This document shows positions 25,506-35,239 of a stretch of 64,000 bases of DNA, one piece after another (position 1 is the first letter of the stretch; each line of letters begins with the position of its first letter). Position numbers and translations under genes: made by a program. The notes beneath the pieces were generated by a model. That model did not search any database, was not told where the DNA came from, and saw only the letters and a list, made by a program, of their open reading frames with translations. Source of the stretch: Streptomyces zhaozhouensis. GTDB lineage: Bacteria; Actinomycetota; Actinomycetes; Streptomycetales; Streptomycetaceae. The DNA lies in assembly GCF_900230195.1 (NCBI RefSeq), contig NZ_OCNE01000002.1:186001-250000 (forward strand), written 5' to 3'.

Positions 25506-27248
25506 ATGGCCAAGCAGACGGTGGCGGAGCAGCTGGTGGAGACGCTGGTGCGGTCCGGCGTGAGACGGCTGTACGGGGTGGTGGGCGACAGCCTCAACCC
25601 GGTGGTCGACGCCGTGCGCAGGACCAAGAACATCGACTGGGTCCAGGTGCGCCACGAGGAGACCGCGGCCTTCGCCGCCGGCGCCGAGGCCCAGCTCACC
25701 GGCGTGCTCGCGGCCTGCGCCGGCTCCTGCGGCCCCGGCAACCTGCACCTGATCAACGGCCTCTACGACGCGCACCGTTCCATGGCCCCGGTGCTGGCGC
25801 TGGCCTCACACATCCCCAGCGCCGAGATCGGCACCAGCTACTTCCAGGAGACCCACCCCGAGCGGCTCTTCGTGGAGTGCAGCCACTACTGCGAGCTGAT
25901 CTCCAACCGCCGGCAGATGCCCCGCGTGCTCCAGACCGCGATCCAGCACGCGATCGGCAGGGGCGGCGTCAGCGTGGTCGCGCTGCCGGGCGACATCGCG
26001 GCCGAGCAGGTGCCCGAGCAGGCCGAGGAGCACGCGCTGGTCACCGCGCGCCCCATGGTCCGGCCCTCGGAGACGCAGATCGACCAGCTGGCCGAGATGG
26101 TCGACCAGGCGCGGCGGATCACCCTGTTCTGCGGCGGCGGGGTCGCCGGCTCGCACGACGAGGTGATGGAGTTCGCGCAACGGGTCAAGGCGCCGGTGGG
26201 GCACGCGCTGCGCGGCAAGGAGTTCATCCAGTACGACAACCCGTTCGACGTGGGGATGAGCGGGCTGCTGGGCTACGGCGCGGCGTACGAGGCGACCCAC
26301 GAGTGCGACCTGCTGATGCTGCTGGGCACCGACTTCCCCTACAACGCCTTCCTCCCCGACGACGTGCGGATCGTCCAGGTCGACGTGCGCGCGGAGCACC
26401 TCGGGCGCCGCTCCAAGCTGGACCTCGGCGTCTGGGGCGACGTCGGCGAGACGCTGCGCTGCCTGACGCCCAGGGTCAAGGAGAAGAACAACCGGCGCTT
26501 TCTGGACCGGATGCTGAAGAAGCACGTCGAGGCGTTGGAGGGCAAGGTCCACGCCTACACCCGCAAGGTCGAACGGCACACGCCGATCCACCCCGAGTAC
26601 GCGGCCTACGTGCTGGACGAGGAGGCGGCCGACGACGCGGTCTTCACGGTGGACACCGGGATGTGCAACGTGTGGGCGGCGCGCTATCTCACGCCCAACG
26701 GGAAGCGCCGGGTCATCGGCTCCTTCCGGCACGGCTCGATGGCCAACGCGCTGCCGCAGGCCATCGGCGCGCAGTTCCTCGACCGGGGGCGGCAGGTCGT
26801 CTCGATGTCGGGCGACGGCGGGTTCACGATGCTGATGGGCGACTTCCTGACGCTGGTCCAGTACGACCTGCCGGTGAAGGTGATCCTCTTCAACAACTCC
26901 TCGCTGGGGATGGTGGAGTTGGAGATGATGGTCGGCGGCCTGCCGGCGTTCGGCACCGGCTACCGCAACCCGGACTTCGCGGCACTGGCCGAGGCGGTCG
27001 GGGTGCACGCGACACGGGTGGAGAAGCCGAAGGAGCTGCGCAAGGCGCTGCGTGGCGCGTTGCGCCACAGGGGGCCGGCGCTGGTCGACATCGTGACCGA
27101 CCCGAACGCGCTGTCCATCCCGCCGAAGATCAAGGCCGAGATGGTGACGGGCTTCGCGCTCTCCGCCGGCAAGATGGTCCTCGACGGCGGCGTGGGCCGC
27201 ATGGCCCAACTGGCCCGCAGCAACCTGCGCAACGTGCCTCGTCCCTGA
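25506..27248 (+). CDS. poxB: Thiamine-diphosphate enzyme, pyruvate dehydrogenase (quinone)/pyruvate oxidase type
   Basis: About 580 residues with the three-domain ThDP layout: N-terminal PYR domain (YGVVGDSLNPVVDAV, catalytic Glu in VRHEETAAFAAG), central FAD-type domain (ITLFCGGGVAGSHDE), and C-terminal PP domain with GDG...NN (MSGDGGFTMLMGDFLTL, then ILFNNSSLGM). This matches PoxB, which decarboxylates pyruvate to acetate and passes electrons to membrane quinones through FAD. The C-terminal membrane-binding segment is not obvious. ATG 25506 follows GAGAGGTGG; GTG 25500 in the same frame is an alternative. A repeat array begins six bases after the stop. Confidence 0.88.
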   Translation: MAKQTVAEQLVETLVRSGVRRLYGVVGDSLNPVVDAVRRTKNIDWVQVRHEETAAFAAGAEAQLTGVLAACAGSCGPGNLHLINGLYDAHRSMAPVLALASHIPSAEIGTSYFQETHPERLFVECSHYCELISNRRQMPRVLQTAIQHAIGRGGVSVVALPGDIAAEQVPEQAEEHALVTARPMVRPSETQIDQLAEMVDQARRITLFCGGGVAGSHDEVMEFAQRVKAPVGHALRGKEFIQYDNPFDVGMSGLLGYGAAYEATHECDLLMLLGTDFPYNAFLPDDVRIVQVDVRAEHLGRRSKLDLGVWGDVGETLRCLTPRVKEKNNRRFLDRMLKKHVEALEGKVHAYTRKVERHTPIHPEYAAYVLDEEAADDAVFTVDTGMCNVWAARYLTPNGKRRVIGSFRHGSMANALPQAIGAQFLDRGRQVVSMSGDGGFTMLMGDFLTLVQYDLPVKVILFNNSSLGMVELEMMVGGLPAFGTGYRNPDFAALAEAVGVHATRVEKPKELRKALRGALRHRGPALVDIVTDPNALSIPPKIKAEMVTGFALSAGKMVLDGGVGRMAQLARSNLRNVPRP

Positions 27249-27253
27249 GGGCC

Positions 27254-27680
27254 ACCCACCCGGCCGGTGCGGCACCGTGGTCGACCGCGCCCCGCCACGG
27301 ACGCACCCCAAAACCGCCCACCGGCCCGGAAGGGGCGCGGGGAACTGCGCGACCAACCCACCACCGGACCGCAGACGACAACCCACCTGGCCGGTGCGGC
27401 ACCGTGGTCGTCCGCACCCCGCCACGAATGCACCCCAGAACCGCCCACCGGCCCGGAAGGGGCGCGGGGAACTGCGCGACCAACCCACCACCGGGCCGCA
27501 GACGACAACCCACCCGGCCGGTGCGGCACCGTCGTCGTCCCGCCCCGCCACGAATGCACCCCAAAACCGCCCACCGGCCCGGAAGGGGCGCGGGGAACTG
27601 CGCGACCAGCCCACCACCGGGCCGCAGACGACAACCCACCTGGCATGAAGGGACGCGAGGAACCCACCACCGGGGCGCGG
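27254..27680. repeat. Tandem array of about 127-bp units
   Basis: Units start at 27254, 27381 and 27508, spaced exactly 127 bases, and a fourth decaying copy starts at 27634. Each contains the inverted repeat CGGTGCGGCACCG and a segment AAGGGGCGCGGGGAACTGCG. In RNA, GCGCGG-GGAA-CTGCGC folds into a 6-bp stem with a GNRA tetraloop. Units are about 95 percent identical by eye. Single diverged copies occur at 41465-41550, 53460-53491 and probably 49267-49296. The array fills the gap between two converging genes. No coding frame, transposase or CRISPR-like spacing is present. Confidence 0.85.
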
Positions 27681-27712
27681 GTACAAAACCCCGGAAGCCG
27701 AGCGGCAGCGTG

Positions 27713-28708
27713 TCAGCGGAGGTCGAGGACCTGGTGGAGGGGGAGCCGGGGCGTGGCGGGCGCCTCCGCGCCGTAGCCGAGGCGCAGGACGGCATGGACC
27801 TGCCCCGCGGGGAGGAGGGGGTCGTTGACCGTCCAACCCAGCTCCGTCCAGGCCAGCGACTCGGAGCTGACCGCCGCCGACAGCCCGTGCGCGGTGGCGA
27901 CCAGCAGCGCCCGTTCCAGCGCCTGCCCGGCCCGCACCCAGTCGGCCGGCCGGTCCTCCATCGTGGAGAGCAGCGCCAGTTGCGGCGGGGGCCCGTCCTC
28001 GGCGCCCGGCATCCCTCCGGTGGGGGCGCGACGGCCGGCGAAGTCGCGGAACGGGGCCGGGCGGTGGCCCGGGTCGCCGGTCGCGGCGGCGGGCCGTTCT
28101 TCGACGTCGGTCCACTGGGCCAGCTCCGTCAGCCGCCCCGGGTCGTGGAAGTCGCGCCCCTCCGCGTCCACCGCCAGCCGCAGCACCGCCGTGGCGTGCC
28201 AGGGCGAGGCGAACAGCAGCTGCCCGCCCTCCCGTTCCGCCGCCGCGCGCAGCCGCGCCCGTACCGGGTCGGGCACCCGGTCGGCCGCGTAGGGGCGGCG
28301 GCTGGTGTGGCGGCGGGGGATCTGCGCGGCCAGCTCGGCGAGGGCCGCCGCCTCGGACGCGCCGTCGGGGTCGCCCGCGGACTCCTCCTCGGGGACGCGG
28401 CGCAGCCGCACGGCGGCCAGCAGCCGGGGGTCGTAGGGGTCGGGCAGCACCCGGAACGCGGCGCACCAGCCGGCGTCGGCCGCCGCGACCCGCAGGTTGA
28501 GCAGGGCCGCGCCGCAGCCCATGTGCAGCGCGCGCCCGTGCGGGTCGGAGTGCGGCAGGCAGCGGTCCATCGCGGCGCGCAGCTCCAGCACCCCGCCGTC
28601 CGCCGCGTAGCGGAAGCGCCACGGCTGCGCGTTGTGGAGGGAGGGCGCCGCCGTCGCGGCCTCCACCAGCCGGGTGACGGTGCCCCGCGAGGGGCTGTCG
28701 GTGGGCAC
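27713..28708 (-). CDS. Acg-like nitroreductase-fold protein
   Basis: 331 residues. The motif APSLHNAQPWRF near residue 20 and the paired-domain layout match the Acg family of FMN-binding nitroreductase-fold proteins. In mycobacteria these are induced by hypoxia through DosR and may sequester flavin rather than reduce nitro compounds. Other landmarks are RHTSRRPYA and GQALERALLVATAHGLSAA. GCC-rich surroundings offer no clear operator. A universal stress protein and an XRE-PNPOx protein, often co-regulated in such regulons, lie 19-25 kb away. Confidence 0.82.
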   Translation of the reverse strand: MPTDSPSRGTVTRLVEAATAAPSLHNAQPWRFRYAADGGVLELRAAMDRCLPHSDPHGRALHMGCGAALLNLRVAAADAGWCAAFRVLPDPYDPRLLAAVRLRRVPEEESAGDPDGASEAAALAELAAQIPRRHTSRRPYAADRVPDPVRARLRAAAEREGGQLLFASPWHATAVLRLAVDAEGRDFHDPGRLTELAQWTDVEERPAAATGDPGHRPAPFRDFAGRRAPTGGMPGAEDGPPPQLALLSTMEDRPADWVRAGQALERALLVATAHGLSAAVSSESLAWTELGWTVNDPLLPAGQVHAVLRLGYGAEAPATPRLPLHQVLDLR

Positions 28709-28767
28709 CGCACCTCCCGGCCGGGCGCTTCGAACGTCGTGGGGCCTTGGGGCTCCCTGCCCCCTTT

Positions 28768-30135
28768 CTAACCCCCCTGTCCCGATCTCGCCTCCCCGAG
28801 AGAGTCCCCGACCGGCTCACCGACCGGTTCTCCGACCGGTTCTCCGACCGGTTCTCCGACCGACGCACCGGCGGACTCGCCGTCGAGGAGCCCGGCCAGC
28901 GGCACGTCCGGGTCGGCCAGCGCCGCCGGGTCCACCTCGCGGCCGGAGCGGACCAGCCGTTGCACCGCCTCGGTGACGTCCCACACGTTCATCGAGAGCC
29001 CGGCCAGCACCCGGCCGCCGCGCAGCCAGAACGCGACCGCCTCCCGCCGTTCGGGGTCGCCGCGCCACACCACCCGGTCGTAGTCGCCGGCCGGCGCCCA
29101 GCCGGAGTACTCGATGCCCAGGTCGTACTGGTCGGAGAAGAAGTACGGCACCCGGTCGAAGACCACGTCCCGGCCGAGCATCGCGCGGGCCGCCGCCGGG
29201 CCGGCGTGCAGCGCGTTGGCCCAGTGCTCGACGCGGCGCCGGTCGCTGCCGCTGCCCAGCTCCTGCGCGGCGACGTCGCCGGCCGCGAAGATCCGCGGGT
29301 CGCTGGTGCGCAGCGCCGCGTCGACGGCGACGCCGCCGACGCCCTCGTCCGCCAGTTCGAGGCCGGCCGAGGCGGCCAGCGCGGTGCGCGGCGCGGCGCC
29401 GATCGCGGCCAGCACGGCGCGCGCCGGCAGCCGCGCGCCGCCCTCGGTGCGCACGCCGGAGACGATGCCGTCGCGCCCCTCGATCGCCGCGAGCCGGTCG
29501 CCGAAGCGGAACGTGACGCCCCGCTCGGCGTGCACCCCGGCCAGCACCTCGCCCAACTCGGGCCCGAGCACCCGGTGCAGCGGCGTCGGCTCCGGCTCGA
29601 CCACCACCACGGGAACGTCCAACGTGCGGGCGGCCGCGGCCACTTCGAGGCCGATCCAGCCGGCGCCCGCGATCACCAGCGGGTCGCCCTCGCGGCCCGG
29701 CGCGGTGAGCGCGCCCCGCAGATGGTCGGCGTGGGCGAGCCGCCGCAGGTGGTGCACCCCGGCCAGTTCGGTGCCGGGGATGCCGAGCCGGCGCGGCTCG
29801 GCGCCGGTGGCCAGCAGCAGCCGGTCGTACGGCAGCCGGGTGCCGTCGCCCAACCGGACCTCGCGGCGGCGCCGGTCGATGGCCACCGCCGGCTGGCCCA
29901 GGTGGAGTTCGACCCGGTGCGCGGCGTACCAGCCGGCCGGATGGACGAAGACGCTGCCCCGGTCGGCGCGCCCCGCCAGGTAGTCCTTGGACAACGGCGG
30001 CCGCTCGTAGGGCTGTTCGTGTTCGTCGCCCAGCAGTATCACCCGCCCGCCGAACCCCTCGGCACGCAGGGTCTCCGCCGCCTTGGCGCCCGCGAGCCCA
30101 CCGCCGATGATCAGATACGTCTGTGTCCCGTCCAC
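28768..30135 (-). CDS. NAD(P)/FAD-dependent ferredoxin reductase with repetitive tail
   Basis: 455 residues. FAD motif IIGGGLAGAKAAETLRAEG, PPLSKDYLAG, the NAD motif VIAGAGWIGLEVAAAA, and IFAAGDVAAQ are those of oxygenase-coupled or putidaredoxin-type reductases; a Reductase_C domain follows (FFSDQYDLGIEYSGWAP). It should move electrons from NAD(P)H to a ferredoxin, though none is adjacent. The C-terminus ends in four GEPV units encoded by a 12-base tandem repeat. GTG 30135 follows GGGAGG; the frame is open further upstream, but that part is Arg-rich. Confidence 0.88.
   Translation of the reverse strand: MDGTQTYLIIGGGLAGAKAAETLRAEGFGGRVILLGDEHEQPYERPPLSKDYLAGRADRGSVFVHPAGWYAAHRVELHLGQPAVAIDRRRREVRLGDGTRLPYDRLLLATGAEPRRLGIPGTELAGVHHLRRLAHADHLRGALTAPGREGDPLVIAGAGWIGLEVAAAARTLDVPVVVVEPEPTPLHRVLGPELGEVLAGVHAERGVTFRFGDRLAAIEGRDGIVSGVRTEGGARLPARAVLAAIGAAPRTALAASAGLELADEGVGGVAVDAALRTSDPRIFAAGDVAAQELGSGSDRRRVEHWANALHAGPAAARAMLGRDVVFDRVPYFFSDQYDLGIEYSGWAPAGDYDRVVWRGDPERREAVAFWLRGGRVLAGLSMNVWDVTEAVQRLVRSGREVDPAALADPDVPLAGLLDGESAGASVGEPVGEPVGEPVGEPVGDSLGEARSGQGG
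28816..28863 (-). repeat. 12-base tandem repeat in the reductase 3' end
   Basis: TTCTCCGACCGG and close variants repeat four times in a row, encoding GEPVGEPVGEPVGEPV. In frame, near the stop codon. Confidence 0.8.
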
Positions 30136-30277
30136 GCGCCTGCCTCCCAGACCGGCCTTGTCCTGCGGTGCTCCCCGCGCGCGCACGGCCTGCGCGTGCC
30201 CCGTGCGCACGGGGTGTTTCCCGCCCGTTCACCCCCATGGAGCCTGCCCCACCTCGGGCGACACCGGAAGGGGGCGG

Positions 30278-31573
30278 TCAGCGGCGCAGTCGCGCGTGGC
30301 GCGCGCGGGCCGCCGCGTCGGTGAGGGCGGCGACCTGGTCGACGACCACCCGCAGCGCGGCCCGTTCGTCCCCGGCCGCCGCGTACAGCGCCCGGTACTG
30401 CGGGTCGAGCCCCTCGGGCGCGCGCCGCAGCAGCGCGTCGCACAACTCCTCGAGCAGCTCGCGCTGTTCACCGCGCGCCTGGGAGTGCTCAGGCCGCTGC
30501 ATCACGTGGACGTCGGCCACCGCCTTGAGCACCGCGCACTCCAGCCGGGTGGCGCGCGGCACCACGACGTCCGCCCCGTAGCGGCGCAGGGCGCCGGTGC
30601 CGAACGCCTCCCTGGTCGCGTGCTCGGCGGCCAGGCAGAACCGGCCGATCAGCTGGCTGGTCGCGTCCTTCAGCCGGGCCTGCGCCAGCGCGCCCCCGTC
30701 GTAGCCGTGCGGCCACCACTCCTGGAGCAGCAGCCGGTCCAGCGCCTCGGCCAGCTCCTCCCCGGTCACCCCGGGCGGCGCGTAACGGCGGGCCGCCACC
30801 TCGAAGACCGCCGCGCGCTCCGGGGCGGCGGTCAGCGCGGCCGGGTCGAGATGGCCCGCGTGCAGCCCGTCCTCCACGTCGTGGACGGAGTACGCCACGT
30901 CGTCCGCCCAGTCCATCACCTGCGCCTCGAAGCACCGCCTGCCCGCGGGCGCGCCCCGGCGCAGCCACGCGAAGACGGGCAGGTCGTCGTCGTAGACCCC
31001 GTACTTGGGCGAGTCCGGGTCGGTGGGGTGACCGCCGCGCGCCCAGGGGTACTTGGTCGCCGCGTCCAGGGTGGCCCGGGTGAGGTTGAGCCCGAAGGAG
31101 CGCGGCGCGCCCGCGTCGCCCGGCTCCGTCAGCCGCTTGGGCTCCAGCCGGGTCAGCAGCCGCAGGGACTGCGCGTTGCCCTCGAACCCGCCGGCGTCCG
31201 CGGCGACCCGGTCCAGCACCCGCTCGCCGTTGTGGCCGAACGGCGGGTGCCCCAGGTCGTGCGCCAGGCAGGCGGCCTCCACGACGTCGGTGTCGCAGCC
31301 GAAGGCGGCGCCGAGGTCGCGCCCGATCTGGGCGCACTCCAGGGAGTGCGTCAGCCGGGTGCGGGGCGCCGCGTCCCAGTCCTGGTGGGCGGCGGCCTCG
31401 TCGAGCGTGACGACCTGCGTCTTGCCGGCGAGCCTGCGCAGCGCGGACGAGTGCTGCACCCGGGCGCGGTCCCGCTGGAAGGCGGTGCGCCCCGGGCGCT
31501 TGTCCGGCTCGGCGTCGAACCGCTCGGCGGCGTGCGGCTCGTAGCCGCCCTCGACGTCCCTGTACTCGACCAT
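30278..31573 (-). CDS. dgt: Deoxyguanosinetriphosphate triphosphohydrolase-like protein (HD domain)
   Basis: 431 residues, the dGTPase type usually found near dnaG in actinobacteria. The HD-domain metal residues are visible: [16 protein letters not shown] (first His), [16 protein letters not shown] (His-Asp pair), and [16 protein letters not shown] (last Asp). It should hydrolyse dNTPs to nucleoside and triphosphate, possibly controlling dNTP pools. On the minus strand TACCGT (31585-31580) ends six bases before ATG 31573, so the transcript is probably leaderless. Confidence 0.92.
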   Translation of the reverse strand: MVEYRDVEGGYEPHAAERFDAEPDKRPGRTAFQRDRARVQHSSALRRLAGKTQVVTLDEAAAHQDWDAAPRTRLTHSLECAQIGRDLGAAFGCDTDVVEAACLAHDLGHPPFGHNGERVLDRVAADAGGFEGNAQSLRLLTRLEPKRLTEPGDAGAPRSFGLNLTRATLDAATKYPWARGGHPTDPDSPKYGVYDDDLPVFAWLRRGAPAGRRCFEAQVMDWADDVAYSVHDVEDGLHAGHLDPAALTAAPERAAVFEVAARRYAPPGVTGEELAEALDRLLLQEWWPHGYDGGALAQARLKDATSQLIGRFCLAAEHATREAFGTGALRRYGADVVVPRATRLECAVLKAVADVHVMQRPEHSQARGEQRELLEELCDALLRRAPEGLDPQYRALYAAAGDERAALRVVVDQVAALTDAAARARHARLRR

Positions 31574-31607
31574 GCCTTGACGGTAACGCGCCCGCCGGCG
31601 CCGGGCC

Positions 31608-32336
31608 TCAGCCGGCCGTGGCGGCGAGCGCGGGCTCGTGCCAGTGGCGGCGCGCCTGGTCGTAGCGGTGCAGCACTAGCCTGGCCAGCGCCGGGTGGTT
31701 GCCCAGCGGGTCGGCGGCGACGCCGGGCGCGGCGGCGGCGCAGCGCTCGGCGAACCGTCCGGGCGCCACGAAGCAGGAGGCGACGGCGACCTCGCGGTGG
31801 CCGCGGGCGCGCAGCGCCTCGACGGCCTCGGCGACCGTCGGGGAGTCGGCGGAGGCGTAGGCCGGGACGACCGGCACGCCGCCGAGCCGGGTGGCGAGCA
31901 TCGCCGCGGTGTAGCCGGTGCCGGCCGCCGACTCCGGGTCCCGGGAGCCGGCCGCGGCCAGCACCACGGGGCCGCTCCGGTAGCCGGCGTCGACCAGCCG
32001 GCCGTGCAGCGCCTCGGCGAGCAGCGGATGCGGCCCGAGCGAGCCGGCGACGGTGGCCCGCAGCCGGTCGTCGACGGCGGCCAGCGTGCCGGGGATGTCG
32101 CGCTTGACGTGGTAGCCGCGGCTGAACAGCAGCGGCACCAGCACCGCCGAGCCGCCGAGCCCCGCCAGGGTCTCGGCCAGCGTGGGCCGGTCGCTCTCCA
32201 GATACCCGACGGCCACCCGCACCCCGGGCCGCATCGCGCCGACCAGCCGCAGCAGGGCGCGGACGGCGGGCTCGGCCCTCGGGTCGGGCGAACCGTGGGC
32301 GACGGCGACGAGGGTGGGCGGACGGCGGTCGTTCAT
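31608..32336 (-). CDS. Sirohydrochlorin chelatase (CbiX/SirB type)
   Basis: 242 residues with two chelatase half-domains. The metal-site His residues are in [10 protein letters not shown] (near residue 14) and [12 protein letters not shown] (near 94). Such enzymes insert Fe2+ or Co2+ into sirohydrochlorin. Divergence from the nitrate reductase gene, with GlnR-like sites in the shared 182-base gap, fits a role in making sirohaem for the nitrite reductase encoded further right. No ribosome site is obvious before ATG 32336. Confidence 0.88.
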   Translation of the reverse strand: MNDRRPPTLVAVAHGSPDPRAEPAVRALLRLVGAMRPGVRVAVGYLESDRPTLAETLAGLGGSAVLVPLLFSRGYHVKRDIPGTLAAVDDRLRATVAGSLGPHPLLAEALHGRLVDAGYRSGPVVLAAAGSRDPESAAGTGYTAAMLATRLGGVPVVPAYASADSPTVAEAVEALRARGHREVAVASCFVAPGRFAERCAAAAPGVAADPLGNHPALARLVLHRYDQARRHWHEPALAATAG

Positions 32337-32447
32337 GGGGCAAGCCTGCGCCCGGCGGATTGCCGCCGTGTTGCGCCGGCGTCACGACCCCGCGCGCCGT
32401 TCCTCACCGCCGCCCGGGGCGCGCGCTGAGCGGAACGCATCCGGCGG

Positions 32448-32496
32448 GTAACACCTCGCAACGGACCCCGTAACGGCCCGCGTTGGCTTCCGTAAC
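32448..32496 (+). promoter_or_regulatory. GlnR-like binding region upstream of nitrate reductase
   Basis: GTAAC occurs at 32448-32452, 32470-32474 and 32492-32496, exactly 22 bases apart, with weaker half-sites CAACG (32459) and CGTTG (32481) midway on the 11-base grid. This is the spacing of GlnR boxes (gTnAc-n6-GaAAc repeated). Ten bases later GACGAT (32507-32512) could be the -10, six bases before ATG 32519. GlnR control of nasA is established in S. coelicolor. Confidence 0.75.
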
Positions 32497-32518
32497 ACGC
32501 GCCGACGACGATGGCCGC

Positions 32519-34666
32519 ATGAGCCGCACCACACCCCACGCCCACCCGACGGAAGAGGCGGGCAGCGCCGTCGACACCCACTGCCCCTACTGCGCGCTCC
32601 AGTGCGGGATGCGGCTGGTGCCGGACCCCGGCGCGGCCGGCGGGGTCGGCGTCGCGGAGCGCGCCGCGTTCCCCGTCAACCGGGGCGCGCTGTGCGGCAA
32701 GGGCCGGGCCGCGCCGGAGACGCTGGCGCGCGGGCTGCGGTTGACGGAGCCGCTGGTGCGCGACCCGGGCAGCGGCGCGCTGGTGCCCGCCGACTGGGAG
32801 ACGGCGCTGGCGCGGGTCGCCGAGGGGCTGGCCGGGACCCGCCGCGACCACGGCGCCGACGCGGTGGGCGTCTTCGGCGGCGGCGGGCTGACCAACGAGA
32901 AGGCGTACGCGCTGGGCAAGTTCGCGCGGCTGGTGCTGGGCACCTCGCAGATCGACTACAACGGCCGTTTCTGCATGTCCTCGGCCGCCGCGGCCGGGAA
33001 CCTGGCGTTCGGCCTGGACCGGGGGCTGCCGTTCCCGCTCGCCGACATCCCGCGCACCGGCTGTGTGATCCTCGTCGGCTCCAACCCGGCCGACACCATG
33101 CCGCCGGCGCTGCGCTACCTCACCGAACTGCGGGCGAACGGCGGCACGTTGATCGTCGTCGACCCGCGCCGCACGCGCACCGCCGAGCAGGCCGACCTGC
33201 ATCTGGCGCCGCGCCCCGGCACCGACCTGGCGCTGGCGCTGGGGCTGCTGCACCTGGTGGTGGCCGAGGGCCGGGTGGACGAGGAGTTCGTCGCCGCCCG
33301 CACCACCGGCTGGGAGGAGGCGCGGGCCGGGGCGATGGCGCACTGGCCGGAGCTGGTGGAACGCGTCACCGGGGTGCCCGTCCCCCGGCTCCGCGAGGCG
33401 GCGCGGCTGTTCTGCGCGCCCCGGGAGGCGATGGTGCTGACGGCCAGGGGCCCGGAGCAGCAGGCCAAGGGCACCGACACGGTCGGCGCCTGGATCAACC
33501 TGTGCCTGGCGACGGGGCGCGCCGGCCGCCCGCTCTCCGGCTACGGCTGCCTGACCGGGCAGGGCAACGGGCAGGGCGGGCGGGAGCACGGGCAGAAGGC
33601 CGACCAGTTGCCCGGCTACCGGATGCTGACCGACCCGGCGGCCAGGGAGCATGTCGCCGGGGTGTGGGGCGTCGACCCCGCGACGCTGCCGGGCCCCGGG
33701 CGCAGCGCCTACGAGCTGCTGGACGCGCTCGGCCGGGACACGCCGGACGGGGTGCGGGCGCTGCTGCTGCTCGGCTCCAACCCGGTGGTCTCGGCGCCGA
33801 GGGCGGCGCACGTCGAGGAACGGCTGCGGGCGCTGGACTTCCTCGCCGTCTGCGACGTGGTGCTCTCGGAGAGCGCGCGCCTGGCCGACGTGGTGCTGCC
33901 GGTGGCCCAGTGGGCGGAGGAGACCGGCACCATGACCAACCTGGAGGGCCGCGTCCTGCTGCGGCGCCGCGCGCTCGCCCCGCCGCCCGGCTGCCGGACG
34001 GACCTGGAGGTGCTGAACGGTCTCGCGGCGCGGCTGGGCTGGGAGAAGGGCTTTCCGACGGACCCGGCCGAGGTCTTCGAGGAGCTGCGGCGCGCCTCGG
34101 CGGGCGGCAAGGCGGACTACTCGGGGATCACCTACCGGCGGATCGCCGAGGAGGACGGCGTCTTCTGGCCGTGCCCCGAGACGCCGGACGGCGCCCCGCA
34201 CCCGGGGACGCCCCGGCTGTTCCTGGACCGGTTCGCCACCCCGGACGGGCGCGCCAGGTTCGCCCCGGTGCTGCACCGCGCCGCCGCCGAGGAACCGGAC
34301 GCGGAGTACCCGCTGCTGCTGACCACCGGCAGGGTGCTGGCGCAGTACCAGTCGGGGGCGCAGACCCGCCAGGTGGCGCGGCTCAACGAGGCGGCGCCCG
34401 GTCCCTTCGTGCAGCTCCACCCGAGGCTGGCGGGACGCCTGGGGGTGGCGGAGGGGGAACGGCTGGCGGTGGTCTCGCGGCGCGGGCGGGCGGTCGCGCC
34501 CGCCAGGATCAGCGCGGGCATCAGGCCGGACACGGTCTTCATGCCGTTCCACTGGCCGGGTGAGGGGCGGGCCAACACGCTGACCAACCCGGCGCTCGAC
34601 CCGACCTCCCGGATGCCGGAGTTCAAGGTCTGCGCGGTGCGGGTGGAACGCGCCGTCAACGGATGA
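32519..34666 (+). CDS. nasA: Assimilatory nitrate reductase, molybdopterin oxidoreductase
   Basis: 715 residues. An N-terminal [4Fe-4S] site (THCPYCALQCG with a fourth Cys in LCGKGRA) is followed by the molybdopterin domains: RLTEPLVRDPGSGALVPADWE, NGRFCMSSAAAAGN, VGSNPADTMPPAL, and the dinucleotide-binding C-terminal domain with LTTGRVLAQYQSGAQTRQV. It reduces nitrate to nitrite in the cytoplasm with Mo-bis-MGD. Length and the single cluster match NarB/NasA types, which lack the NasC-like domain, so an outside electron donor is needed. The FAD protein at 41788 is one candidate. The leaderless ATG 32519 is supported by the -10 hexamer just upstream. Confidence 0.92.
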   Translation: MSRTTPHAHPTEEAGSAVDTHCPYCALQCGMRLVPDPGAAGGVGVAERAAFPVNRGALCGKGRAAPETLARGLRLTEPLVRDPGSGALVPADWETALARVAEGLAGTRRDHGADAVGVFGGGGLTNEKAYALGKFARLVLGTSQIDYNGRFCMSSAAAAGNLAFGLDRGLPFPLADIPRTGCVILVGSNPADTMPPALRYLTELRANGGTLIVVDPRRTRTAEQADLHLAPRPGTDLALALGLLHLVVAEGRVDEEFVAARTTGWEEARAGAMAHWPELVERVTGVPVPRLREAARLFCAPREAMVLTARGPEQQAKGTDTVGAWINLCLATGRAGRPLSGYGCLTGQGNGQGGREHGQKADQLPGYRMLTDPAAREHVAGVWGVDPATLPGPGRSAYELLDALGRDTPDGVRALLLLGSNPVVSAPRAAHVEERLRALDFLAVCDVVLSESARLADVVLPVAQWAEETGTMTNLEGRVLLRRRALAPPPGCRTDLEVLNGLAARLGWEKGFPTDPAEVFEELRRASAGGKADYSGITYRRIAEEDGVFWPCPETPDGAPHPGTPRLFLDRFATPDGRARFAPVLHRAAAEEPDAEYPLLLTTGRVLAQYQSGAQTRQVARLNEAAPGPFVQLHPRLAGRLGVAEGERLAVVSRRGRAVAPARISAGIRPDTVFMPFHWPGEGRANTLTNPALDPTSRMPEFKVCAVRVERAVNG

Positions 34667-34718
34667 ACGGCGCCACCGCCCGTACGGCCCGGTTGCGGCG
34701 GCGGGCGGCGCGGGCAGC

Positions 34719-35096
34719 ATGGAGGGCATGGACGACCTGACCCGCCTGGCCGACGAGCACCTCGCCGCGGCGCTGGGGGCCGAGCACGGCCGCAGCGCTC
34801 ATCTCTTCCTCCGGGACGGCCCGTTGCGGCAGAGCGTGATCGCGCTCGCCGGCGGCGCCCGGCTGGAGGAGCACGAGGCGCCGCCCGCGGCCAGCCTCCA
34901 GGTGCTGCGCGGTGAGGTGCGGATGCACTCGGCGAAGTCGGAGCTGACGCTGCGCGCCGGGCAGCTCGCGCGGGTGCCGAGGGAGCGCCACGACCTGACG
35001 GCGGTGAGCGACGCGGTGGTGCTGCTGACCTCGGTCACGGCGACGGGCGAACCGGTCGTGGTCACCGACACCCGGAGGACGCCGGGGGCGGAGTGA
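34719..35096 (+). CDS. Small cupin-domain protein
   Basis: 125 residues with a single cupin barrel: motif 1-like GARLEEHEAPPAASLQVLRG and motif 2-like GQLARVPRERHDLTAVSD. Only some of the usual metal-binding His/Glu positions are present (HE in motif 1, RH in motif 2). Role unknown. Starts at 34719 or 34728 are possible. GGAGGG at 34721 is too near the second, and nothing precedes the first, so the choice is uncertain. It follows nitrate reductase by 52 bases and may be in its operon, perhaps as a passenger. Confidence 0.7.
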   Translation: MEGMDDLTRLADEHLAAALGAEHGRSAHLFLRDGPLRQSVIALAGGARLEEHEAPPAASLQVLRGEVRMHSAKSELTLRAGQLARVPRERHDLTAVSDAVVLLTSVTATGEPVVVTDTRRTPGAE

Positions 35097-35239
35097 AGGA
35101 CCCGTCGCCGACCCGTTGACGCCGGCTCGGGGTGGGCCCGCGCCGTCAGGGGGGATGGGCCACTGTCATAGGCGCCCGCTAAGGTGACGGCGAGCGACGG
35201 GTTGAAACGCCAGGGTTACTTCGGCGGGGGGGCGCACCA

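Noticed and set aside
27254..27680. 127-bp array as an insertion sequence or CRISPR
   Set aside because: There is no transposase frame, no terminal inverted repeats with target duplication, and no repeat-spacer pattern.
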